Source: DAIOFH01 sp036745875
Lineage (GTDB): Bacteria > Planctomycetota > SZUA-567
Length of the DNA: 25,917 nucleotides
Direction: 5' to 3'
Assembly: GCA_036745875.1 (NCBI GenBank)
Contig: DAIOFH010000051.1
Location: 1 to 25,917 of the forward strand
The translations under genes were made by a program, and so were the position numbers. Under the pieces are notes generated by a model that made no database searches, was not told the DNA's origin, and was given only the letters and a program-made list of their open reading frames with translations. Numbering within the stretch: the stretch's first letter is position 1; each line of letters begins with the position of its first letter. Positions 7,608 through 14,411 of this stretch are shown here, in pieces.

Positions 7608-7610
7608 GCT
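7595..7610 (+). promoter_or_regulatory. sigma-54 promoter of the flgB operon
   Basis: TGGCAAGGGGCTTGCT matches the RpoN consensus TGGCACGRNNNTTGCW at every specified position except the sixth (A for C). GG at 7596-7597 and GC at 7608-7609 are exactly 10 nt apart. The predicted start near 7621 leaves a leader of about 33 nt before the flgB ATG. This is the strongest promoter match in the window. Confidence 0.8.
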
Positions 7611-7653
7611 CTATTTACTGGCGTGGTTAGGAAAGTTACCAGGGAGAACAAGG

Positions 7654-8097
7654 ATGGCAGTCTTTATCGAAGGTCTTATCCAGCGCGAAACGGCACCGCT
7701 CCTCGAATCCGCGATGAGCTTCGCCTTCCAGCGCCATCTCAACATCATGAACAACATCGCCAATGTTGAGACTCCCTACTACAAGCGGAAAGTTATGCCG
7801 GAAGAATCCTTCAAGAAGGCGATGGAGAATGCCATTGAAGACCGCTACAAACACCACTGGAACGAATTTACCCCCAGGCCGGAGCATGATGTTGATTTTT
7901 ATCTCAACCACCTGCCCCGCGCCCGCTCTTTTGAAGGTCGCGAATGGGGTCCCGAACGCCATGACGAAAACAACGTCGTTATCGAAAAAGAAATGGCCGA
8001 CTTGGCGAAGAACTCGGCCTATATGGAAGCCTTGCAGCAGCTCTTTAAATCAAAAACCAACGGCCTGAAATCGGCTCTGAGGGATCGAGTAGCTTAG
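7654..8097 (+). CDS. flgB: flagellar proximal rod protein FlgB
   Basis: Encodes a 147-aa rod subunit at the base of the axial structure. The N-terminal rod box (MNNIANVETPYYKRK, about residues 30-44) and the C-terminal block HDENNVVIEKEMADLAKNSAYMEA are typical of FlgB. The start is ATG 7654 with AGGGAG 7 nt upstream; an in-frame extension to 7606 would overlap the promoter. It is first in the operon driven by the sigma-54 promoter at 7595. The following gene is not flgC, as is usual, but an unrecognised ORF. Confidence 0.93.
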   Translation: MAVFIEGLIQRETAPLLESAMSFAFQRHLNIMNNIANVETPYYKRKVMPEESFKKAMENAIEDRYKHHWNEFTPRPEHDVDFYLNHLPRARSFEGREWGPERHDENNVVIEKEMADLAKNSAYMEALQQLFKSKTNGLKSALRDRVA

Positions 8098-8116
8098 TCT
8101 ATATAAAAGGTTACGT

Positions 8117-8132
8117 CGGGCAGTGAAGCCCG
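8117..8132 (+). other. hairpin in the flgB downstream spacer
   Basis: CGGGC and GCCCG form a 5-bp all-GC stem with loop AGTGAA, 22 nt upstream of the next ATG. There is no U tract, so it is not a full terminator and may modulate expression or mRNA processing between flgB and the downstream ORF. Confidence 0.35.
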
Positions 8133-8153
8133 TCTAATGGAAAGGAAGCCACC

Positions 8154-8516
8154 ATGAGCGCCATCAATCTTACGAACTGTGATGAACAGACTGCCATGAA
8201 CATGTCGAAAGCCCTTTTTGACCACGCGCGCGAAGTAAACCGCTACGCCCGCACCTATCCCGCAGTCTTTGCAGCGCTTACAGATAAAGAAAAAGCTCGC
8301 GACAATATCAAGGGTTTTATCAAGAACGTCACCCGAATGATCAAGGAAATGACTGCCCTCATGCTGATGGCCCGCTACAAAGGCGTCTCCCGCTTCTGTA
8401 ATGCGGAGCAGATCGAAGCCATTATGGAAGAAACGCAGTCCATTGTCGATCAGCTCGAAGCGAAACGTCGCGAAGAAGAATCGGTTATCGAAACGCCGCA
8501 CGCGTTCTATAACTAA
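8154..8516 (+). CDS. unrecognised 120-aa helical protein between flgB and flgC
   Basis: I do not recognise this family. The product is soluble and predicted almost wholly helical, without signal peptide or membrane segment. It has two long helices (about residues 8-40 and 47-75), then a charged amphipathic segment (about 85-112) ending in HAFYN. Two cysteines (9 and 82) show no metal pattern. The start has AAAGGAAG 5-6 nt upstream. Its position between flgB and flgC, with matching strand, spacing and codon use, argues for a flagellar role such as a rod-protein chaperone or accessory factor. FlgN/FliT-like chaperones have similar size and helicity, but I see no sequence signature to claim that. 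Confidence 0.8.
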   Translation: MSAINLTNCDEQTAMNMSKALFDHAREVNRYARTYPAVFAALTDKEKARDNIKGFIKNVTRMIKEMTALMLMARYKGVSRFCNAEQIEAIMEETQSIVDQLEAKRREEESVIETPHAFYN

Positions 8517-8575
8517 TCTTTGGTGGTTTTGGGGAAAACTATCGGGGACTTGAAGCAAAATCGGGGGAATAGAAG

Positions 8576-9022
8576 ATGAGCATGTTGGTTGGCGGAATTT
8601 TTACCATGTTCGACATCAGTGCTTCCGGCCTCAGAGCCGAACGGGCAAGGATGAACGTGCATGCCAACAACTTGGCGAATATAAATACAACCCATGACCA
8701 GTACGGAAATGCGAATCCTTACACCCGTAAGCGTGTCATGTTCCGTGAGGGCGCCAAAGAGATTACCGGTTCCGAACGTCTCGGCGTCTCTGTTGCGGAA
8801 GTGTCGGAAGACTATGACACCGATTATCAATATCGTTACGAACCCGAGCATCCCGATGCCATAAAAGAAGGCAAGTGGACAGGTTATGTGAAATACCCCA
8901 ATGTCCACGTCGCGGTTGAAATGGTTGACATGATGATGGCGTCCCGCGCTTACGAAGCCAACCTCACCACCATGGATACAGCGAAACAGATGCATCGCGG
9001 GGCTTTGAGGATTATCGCTTAG
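8576..9022 (+). CDS. flgC: flagellar proximal rod protein FlgC
   Basis: Encodes a 148-aa rod subunit. FDISASGLRAERARMNVHANNLANINTT is the classic FlgC N-terminus, and the C-terminus (YPNVHVAVEMVDMMMASRAYEANLTTM) matches the family's conserved YPNV(N/H) and EMVD-MAASRAYEAN blocks. ATG 8576 is used, with GGGGG and AGAAG upstream; ATG 8606, ten codons later, would give the length more usual for FlgC. A 230-nt spacer follows before fliE, longer than in most flgBC-fliE clusters. Confidence 0.93.
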   Translation: MSMLVGGIFTMFDISASGLRAERARMNVHANNLANINTTHDQYGNANPYTRKRVMFREGAKEITGSERLGVSVAEVSEDYDTDYQYRYEPEHPDAIKEGKWTGYVKYPNVHVAVEMVDMMMASRAYEANLTTMDTAKQMHRGALRIIA

Positions 9023-9170
9023 TAGCAAATTTAGCAAGTGATAATGCTCAGTAACGAATATTATTGAAAATTTACTTGAAATGGCAGACTGGTTTTTGAA
9101 TACTTGAGTTAAATCCTTCCTAAAGGAAAGTGCACCAACTGCCGATATACAATATATATAGTGTTTTGTT

Positions 9171-9186
9171 CGGCGCCTTATATGCC
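9171..9186 (+). promoter_or_regulatory. possible sigma-54 promoter before fliE
   Basis: CGGCGC with GG at 9172-9173 and GC at 9184-9185 has the correct 10-nt spacing, but the -12 block (ATGCC) is poorer than at flgF and flgB. It lies in the unusually long flgC-fliE spacer, about 70 nt before the fliE ATG. Confidence 0.3.
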
Positions 9187-9230
9187 CCGCTCGAGGTTTG
9201 TGCCCAAAACGGGGTTGTTTGATGAGGTTG

Positions 9231-9244
9231 CCTCCAACAGGAGG
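9231..9244 (+). promoter_or_regulatory. hairpin enclosing the fliE Shine-Dalgarno site
   Basis: CCTCC (9231-9235), loop AACA, GGAGG (9240-9244). The right arm is the fliE Shine-Dalgarno sequence, 8 nt before ATG 9253. The left arm is its exact complement and could sequester the ribosome-binding site. Confidence 0.5.
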
Positions 9245-9252
9245 ATGGGATT

Positions 9253-9555
9253 ATGGCTATCGATCCCGTAACTGGAAGAATATTACCAATCGGCGGAGAG
9301 TCCAAAGCGCCGCAGCATACCGACCCGGCCACCGGCACGGAGTTCAAGCAGTTCCTTCTGGACAACTTGAACAAGGTCAATACTATGCAGCAGGACGCGG
9401 GCAAGGCCGTCACCGACCTGGTCATGGGTGCCGAGCCCGATATCACCAAGGTCATGACTGCTGTCGAAAAGGCTGACGTCGCTTTCCAGACATTGATGTC
9501 GGTCCGGAACAAGCTGGTTGATTCTTATCAGGAAATCTTGCGTATGCGCTTATAA
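9253..9555 (+). CDS. fliE: flagellar hook-basal body protein FliE
   Basis: Encodes a 100-aa junction protein joining the MS ring to the rod and needed early in rod export. The conserved C-terminal half is present: FKQFLLDNLNKVN near residue 31, then EPDITKVMTAVEKADVAFQTLM and the terminal VRNKLVDSYQEILRM(R/Q)L. Length (about 100-110 aa in the family) and the flgC-fliE-fliF order fit. The Shine-Dalgarno site (GGAGG) is strong but lies in a potential hairpin. Confidence 0.94.
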   Translation: MAIDPVTGRILPIGGESKAPQHTDPATGTEFKQFLLDNLNKVNTMQQDAGKAVTDLVMGAEPDITKVMTAVEKADVAFQTLMSVRNKLVDSYQEILRMRL

Positions 9556-9563
9556 AATTCGTG

Positions 9564-9612
9564 TGGGAGTCGGTTGCTCTGGCTCCCATTTCGATAAGAG
9601 GTCTTTTTTTTG
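9564..9612 (+). terminator. possible attenuator between fliE and fliF
   Basis: TGGGAGTC (9564-9571) pairs with GGCTCCCA (9581-9588), an 8-bp stem with one G-T wobble and a 9-nt loop. A run of eight T follows only after about 15 nt (9604-9611), so it is a weak terminator or partial attenuator between fliE and fliF. Confidence 0.4.
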
Positions 9613-9650
9613 TCTTTGAAAATCAACTTTTATCGGATGAAAAGAGCACA

Positions 9651-9693
9651 AACACTTTTCGGATCGGGGGGTCCGGGGCTTTTACAAAGTGTT
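9651..9693 (+). promoter_or_regulatory. nested hairpin in the fliF leader
   Basis: Outer arms AACACTTT (9651-9658) and AAAGTGTT (9686-9693) are perfectly complementary. They enclose CGGATC (9660-9665) and GGTCCG (9670-9675), complementary with one wobble. The structure ends 77 nt before the fliF ATG. I cannot assign it to a known riboswitch class. Confidence 0.4.
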
Positions 9694-9770
9694 GGAAAAC
9701 GGGATAAAGGCACGGGCCGGCGCGTTTTTGCGCTATGCCCGTTGTCGCGTTTCCAGGGGGGATACCAAAT

Positions 9771-11453
9771 ATGGAAATACTCCGTCAGCTTTGGCGAGAC
9801 GCGCAGACTGTCCTTAGGGACATGTCCACGACCCAACGAGTTGCGGTTACATTTCTCATTATCACCGTTGCCGGCTGGCTGACCTTCGCCGCCTGGATGG
9901 GATCGTCATCTACCGAGGCGTCGAAGCGGCCGCTTCCCATCGCCATCGAACCAGGCGACGCCAACGACATGCTTGCCCGCCTTAAAGATAAAGGCATCAA
10001 AACCGCCGATTACGATTTCGAGTCCCGGCGCATTATCGTCAATCTCGAGGAGGAAAAACCGGCAGTCATCGCCCTCGCCGAAGAGGGTCTCCTTATGGGC
10101 GCCCACGAATACGGCTTCGAGGCGATGCTTGATAAATGGGCCTTCTCCGACACCCGCCTCAAATCCGAAGAATCCATGCGTTTTGCCCGCGCCAATGAAG
10201 TAGCCCGTCTCGTCGAATCGCTTGACAGCATTTCCGAAGCACAGGTCATCTACTCGGACGACGCCAGGACCTCGCTTTTCGGCATCGCCCATAAAAAGAC
10301 GGCCTCGGTCCGCGTCAAAACCAAGCTCAAGAAGCCCCTCACGGAAGACACGGCAAACACTATCATCTCCCTCGTCTCGGCGGCAAAGGCCGGCCTTGAC
10401 GAGCGCGATGTTGTCGTATCCGACCAATCCGGGAATAAATTCCATTCCTCGTCCGGGAATTCGCTGTCGGCTGTGGCCAAGCAGAAATGGGACACCGAGT
10501 TCGCCCTAAACGAAGAACTGCGCCGCAAGCTGGAAAACTTGATGCGCCAATACATCCCCAATGTCCAATACGAAGGCGACGTCAACGCGTTCCCCAAACA
10601 CGAGGTCGATTTCGACTATACGGAAATCATGTTCAAGGAAGTACTGCCCGGCCAGGTCGGCAGCGCATCCACCACGACCTACAACGCTAAATCCACCCAG
10701 CGGCCCTACGAAGAACCGGGCGTCAACCCGAACGTGCGCCGCGCCGCCAACCTGAACAACTTTAATCAATTCTACATCAACGAAACATCGGAAAGCCGTA
10801 AAACCAACGATAGGACAAACCAGAACTCCATCAAGGAAACAGCCACCAAGGTATCGCCGAAAGTCACCAACCTCACCATTTCCGCCATTATCCACCTGCC
10901 GTACCGCCTGAGGCGCGACGACAGCGGAAATCCCATCCAGGCGGTAAACGAATACGGCGTCTCCATGATCGACGTGGAGACCCGCCTGCCGCAGTGGGAA
11001 CGTGAATCCATCGATCCCCTGCCCGCCGCCAGCATCGAGGAACTGAAGCGTCAAATAGCCCAGGCGTCAGGCATTCCCCTGGCGGAAATTCCGGAAAGAA
11101 TCGAAGTCAGCCAGGTGCCGTGGATCGCACCCGTGCATTCGCCGTCCGGCGGCGAGACGCTCGTCGCCATGGGTTTGCGTTGGGTCTCCGACAACAAAAC
11201 CAATATAATCACCTTCGTCTTCTTCTGCCTTGCCGTATTTATGGTCTACCGGTATGCTATCAGGCCGATACCCACTGAGGTGGATGAAGAGATCGACCAG
11301 GATGTCCTTACCCTTTCCATGGCTACAGAGCCCGAGGATGACGATCAAATCGACGAGGAGTGGGAAGATCTGCGGGCCAAGGTTGCCAATGCCGTTGCGG
11401 AAGATCCCAAGCGGGCTGCCGGTCTCTTGAAGCGCTGGATGAGGAAGGAATAG
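9771..11453 (+). CDS. fliF: flagellar MS-ring protein FliF
   Basis: Encodes a 560-aa inner-membrane ring protein, the platform for rod, export gate and rotor assembly. Membrane segment 1 is at about residues 23-43, periplasmic ring-building motifs follow, and membrane segment 2 is at about 477-497. The cytoplasmic tail is acidic and ends EDPKRAAGLLKRWMRKE, the FliG-binding element. Length matches the family (520-570 aa). ATG 9771 is chosen because AGGGGGGA (9755-9762) lies 8 nt upstream; an in-frame upstream start at 9735 has no such support. The periplasmic stretch at about 300-360 is Asn/Thr-rich and looks lineage-specific. The stop is 1 nt before fliG. Confidence 0.94.
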   Translation: MEILRQLWRDAQTVLRDMSTTQRVAVTFLIITVAGWLTFAAWMGSSSTEASKRPLPIAIEPGDANDMLARLKDKGIKTADYDFESRRIIVNLEEEKPAVIALAEEGLLMGAHEYGFEAMLDKWAFSDTRLKSEESMRFARANEVARLVESLDSISEAQVIYSDDARTSLFGIAHKKTASVRVKTKLKKPLTEDTANTIISLVSAAKAGLDERDVVVSDQSGNKFHSSSGNSLSAVAKQKWDTEFALNEELRRKLENLMRQYIPNVQYEGDVNAFPKHEVDFDYTEIMFKEVLPGQVGSASTTTYNAKSTQRPYEEPGVNPNVRRAANLNNFNQFYINETSESRKTNDRTNQNSIKETATKVSPKVTNLTISAIIHLPYRLRRDDSGNPIQAVNEYGVSMIDVETRLPQWERESIDPLPAASIEELKRQIAQASGIPLAEIPERIEVSQVPWIAPVHSPSGGETLVAMGLRWVSDNKTNIITFVFFCLAVFMVYRYAIRPIPTEVDEEIDQDVLTLSMATEPEDDDQIDEEWEDLRAKVANAVAEDPKRAAGLLKRWMRKE

Positions 11454-11454
11454 C

Positions 11455-12480
11455 ATGGCGAAGCAAGCCAAGGCCGAAGGTCTTACCGGGATAAGGAAAG
11501 CGGCTGTACTGATGATTTCGCTGGATATGGATTCCAGTTCGAAAATCATGGGTAACCTGGATACCGACGACATCGAACGCCTGTCCATGGAAATAGCCAG
11601 GATCGAAGACGAAATTTCCCCGGAAGTCAGGGACGCCGTCGTCAGGGAATTCTACCAGACCCACATGGCGTCCAAATACCTGGAACAAGGCGGCATGGAA
11701 TATGCCCGACAGCTTCTGGAAAAAAGTTTGTCGCCGGAGGAAGCGGCCAAGATCCTCGCAGCACTCGAAAACACCATCCAGCAGGCGCCGTTCCATTTCC
11801 TCAAGCAGGCGGATTCGGAACACCTGCTTATGTACATCCAGGACGAGCATCCGCAAACGATCTCCCTCATCATGGCGCACCTGTCTCCGAAGCAGGCGTC
11901 CGAAATTCTTGGCGGCCTGACGCCGAAAAAGCAGCTTGAGGTCGTCAAGCGTATAGCCAGGATGGAACAGACTACTCCCGAAGCCATCCGCCTTGTCGAG
12001 CAGGGCCTTGAGTCGCGTCTCGCCTCCATCGTCACCCAGGACCTGGAGTCGGCCGGCGGCGTCCAGTCCGTGGCCGAAATCCTCAACCTCTGTGACCGCA
12101 CAACGGAAAAAGGCATCCTGGAAAACCTTGAAGAAGCCGACCCCGACATGGTCGAACAGATCCGAAAGCTGATGTTCGTCTTTGAAGACATCATCCTCGT
12201 CAACGACAAGGGTATTCAGTCGGTCCTTCGCGAAGTCGAAAACGACGAACTCGCGACCGCCCTCAAGACCGCGTCCGAGGCCCTACAGGAAAAAATATTC
12301 AAGAACATGTCGACCCGCGCGGCCGAAATGATCAGGGAAAACATGGAGTTTATGGGTCCGGTGCGCCTCTCCGACGTGGAACAGGCGCAGCAGCGCATCG
12401 TCGATATTGTCCGTCGTCTCGAGGAAACGGGCGAAGTCATCATCTCCGGCCGCGGTGGCGACGATAATGTCGTGGTGTAA
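11455..12480 (+). CDS. fliG: flagellar rotor/switch protein FliG
   Basis: Encodes a 341-aa C-ring protein that binds FliF through its N-terminal domain and meets the stator through its C-terminal domain. The EHPQT motif is at residues 131-135, and the three-domain length is standard. In the torque helix (NMSTRAAEMIREN) the Lys and Arg positions are kept, but the Asp-Asp pair of E. coli FliG reads Glu-Asn, so the charge set is partly altered. Translation is probably coupled to fliF (1-nt gap, Shine-Dalgarno site inside the fliF end). fliH, which normally follows, is displaced by an unrelated gene. Confidence 0.95.
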   Translation: MAKQAKAEGLTGIRKAAVLMISLDMDSSSKIMGNLDTDDIERLSMEIARIEDEISPEVRDAVVREFYQTHMASKYLEQGGMEYARQLLEKSLSPEEAAKILAALENTIQQAPFHFLKQADSEHLLMYIQDEHPQTISLIMAHLSPKQASEILGGLTPKKQLEVVKRIARMEQTTPEAIRLVEQGLESRLASIVTQDLESAGGVQSVAEILNLCDRTTEKGILENLEEADPDMVEQIRKLMFVFEDIILVNDKGIQSVLREVENDELATALKTASEALQEKIFKNMSTRAAEMIRENMEFMGPVRLSDVEQAQQRIVDIVRRLEETGEVIISGRGGDDNVVV

Positions 12481-12536
12481 CCCAAGTTGAGGGTAGTGAT
12501 CACGGCACACGGCTATCCGTAATGCAGGATATAAAG

Positions 12537-13142
12537 ATGCAGGTGGGTGATATAATTTCGTTCGGTAAATACGATTGGCGGGTACTTGACGTAAAAGGCA
12601 ATACCGCATTGATCATAACCGAACTTATTATAGAACAGAGGTCTTACCATGACACCTATAAAGACATAACATGGGCGGACTGCTCATTAAGACAACATCT
12701 TAATGGTGAATTTTACGACAAGTTCAGCGCGGCTGATAAATCTAGAATAATTCAAGTGCTAAATAAGAATCCTGACAATCAATGGTATGGTTCAAAAGGC
12801 GGAGCGGATACGAAAGACAGTGTTTTTTTGTTAAGCATTGAGGAAGTTGTGTGCCGATACTTTGGCGATAGCAGTTCAAAATTGTATAACCCTGGAAAAA
12901 ACCAAAGATATTGGTTTGAAAGAAAAGATGTAAACAACAGTAAGCGAGTGGCAAAGCTAGATGGTAAAAATTCCGGTATATGGTGGTGGTGGCTTCGGTC
13001 CCCCGGCCGAGTTAACATAAAAGCCGTATATATCCACGGTGACGGCAATATAGGCATACAAGGCAACAACATACTAAAAGGCAATGTCGCCGACGGCAAA
13101 TGTACCGGCGGCGTCCGTCCTGCTTTATGGCTGGCAATATAA
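12537..13142 (+). CDS. DUF6273-type protein inserted between fliG and fliH
   Basis: Encodes a 201-aa protein with the DUF6273 pattern: VGDIISFGKYDWRVLDV at the N-terminus, then ITWADCSLRQHLNGEF near residue 45, SVFLLSIEEV near 100, a WWWWLRSPG motif near 150, and a terminal GGVRPALWLAI. Function is unknown in this family; the LRSPG...VRPAL arrangement resembles C-type-lectin-like ligand folds, which is inference. ATG 12537 has AGGA 7 nt upstream and is preferred to ATG 12522. The gene is visibly AT-richer (many AAA, AAT, ATA codons) than the adjoining fliG and fliH, suggesting separate acquisition. It sits in the same orientation, so it may be read through from the flagellar operon. Confidence 0.85.
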   Translation: MQVGDIISFGKYDWRVLDVKGNTALIITELIIEQRSYHDTYKDITWADCSLRQHLNGEFYDKFSAADKSRIIQVLNKNPDNQWYGSKGGADTKDSVFLLSIEEVVCRYFGDSSSKLYNPGKNQRYWFERKDVNNSKRVAKLDGKNSGIWWWWLRSPGRVNIKAVYIHGDGNIGIQGNNILKGNVADGKCTGGVRPALWLAI

Positions 13143-13208
13143 TGTAACTTGATCCACAATAGCTTTTAATTTATGTCATAGCGCTCTTTTTTGGATAGTC
13201 ACTACACG

Positions 13209-14411
13209 ATGCCCGACTCCCAAGTTTTCGACGATTCTGAGGAATTCACCCCCATGCCGCTCCCCGGCGGCGTAATCCGCAAGGAAGTAGCGGACGACCT
13301 GACCCCTGTTCCCTTCCAATTTTCGGATATTCGTGCCCTTGCGGCGCGTATTCTCAAGCGCGCGCAGGAACAGGCACAGCAAAAACTGGAAGCCGCCCGC
13401 AAACAAGTCGCGGATATGGAAAAGGAAGCGCAAAAAAAAGCCTATGACGAAGCTTTCCCCAAGGGGGAAAAAGAAGGGTATAAAAAGGGTGAAGCCGAAG
13501 GCAAGGCGGCTGCGCAGGGGCAGATCAAGGAGGCGGTCACCGCGGAGCGGCAGGCCTTTCAGCAAAATGTAACTCCAGTCACCACGATGCTGCAGGATCT
13601 TGCCAATATTATCAACGAACACCGCCAGTCGATCATCACCCAGGCGGAAGCTGATCTTCTTTTGTTGTCCGTGGATATTGCCAAGCGCCTTGTCGGTCGC
13701 GAATTGTCCATTGACAAGGAAGCTATTCGCCCCATCGCGATAGAAGCGATTGGCCTCGTCACCGAACGCTCCAACATTCTCGTAAGGGTAAACCCCGACG
13801 ATCTTGCCGTCATGGAAGATGAAGTTACCAATCTACAGCTCATTTTCCCCGACCTCGGCTTGGTCAAACTCGAGGCCGACCAATCGATCGACCGCGGCGG
13901 ACTTGTTGCGGCGACAAGGGAAGGCGAAGTCGACATGCGCTTGTCGACACGCCTTGCCGCCATAGAAGACTCTATTCTCGGCTTTTCCGGCCAAGCGGCT
14001 GAAGCGCCATGGAGCGCGATCGATCCGTCGACCGCAACGGAGCAGCTGGCGCAGTTCGACCAAGCCCATGAGGAAGCCGCCCACGTAGCCCAAGCGGCCC
14101 GGGATCGACTTGTCGAAACCAAGGAAGCTGCCGCCAGACAGGCCGAGGAGGCGCAAGCCGCCGCCGATGCCGAACTCGCAGCCGTTACCCCGCCTCCGGA
14201 GCCAGAACCAGAACCGGAACCGATACCCGAAGCGGGCGATGCGATGGAGCAAAATCCGGAAGCTCAGCAGGAAGACATCCAAGGAGGCAATCCGCCAGCC
14301 GCTGAAGCTCCACCGGAACAACCCGAGACGCAGCAGGAACCCATTCAAGCCGAGCAGCAGGATGACGGAGGAGCGCCGGCAGCACCCCAACAGGAGGAGG
14401 CACCCGAATGA
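13209..14411 (+). CDS. fliH: flagellar export ATPase regulator FliH, long-tailed
   Basis: Encodes a 400-aa protein. FliH binds and restrains the FliI ATPase and links it to the C-ring. The N-terminal coiled coil (about residues 40-110) contains a GxxxG ladder at Gly86, 90, 94 and 98, a FliH hallmark. The conserved C-terminal domain runs from about 140 to 257 (SVDIAKRLVGREL, VRVNPDDL, IDRGGLVAATREGEVDMRLSTRL). Beyond it is a tail of about 140 residues with two Ala/Glu-rich heptad stretches (about 277-325), a PEPEPEP run, and a Gln/Pro/Glu-rich end. Family members are usually 230-280 aa. The start is ATG 13209 or the TTG at 13191; neither has a strong Shine-Dalgarno. fliI does not follow. Confidence 0.85.
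   Translation: MPDSQVFDDSEEFTPMPLPGGVIRKEVADDLTPVPFQFSDIRALAARILKRAQEQAQQKLEAARKQVADMEKEAQKKAYDEAFPKGEKEGYKKGEAEGKAAAQGQIKEAVTAERQAFQQNVTPVTTMLQDLANIINEHRQSIITQAEADLLLLSVDIAKRLVGRELSIDKEAIRPIAIEAIGLVTERSNILVRVNPDDLAVMEDEVTNLQLIFPDLGLVKLEADQSIDRGGLVAATREGEVDMRLSTRLAAIEDSILGFSGQAAEAPWSAIDPSTATEQLAQFDQAHEEAAHVAQAARDRLVETKEAAARQAEEAQAAADAELAAVTPPPEPEPEPEPIPEAGDAMEQNPEAQQEDIQGGNPPAAEAPPEQPETQQEPIQAEQQDDGGAPAAPQQEEAPE

Noticed and set aside
7578..7620. Rho-independent terminator of larE
   Set aside because: The inverted repeat is perfect but no T tract follows, and its right arm coincides with the sigma-54 promoter.
9651..9740. c-di-GMP riboswitch or sigma-54 site before fliF
   Set aside because: Only partial motif resemblance; the GG-to-GC spacings found are 9 nt or 14 nt, not 10.
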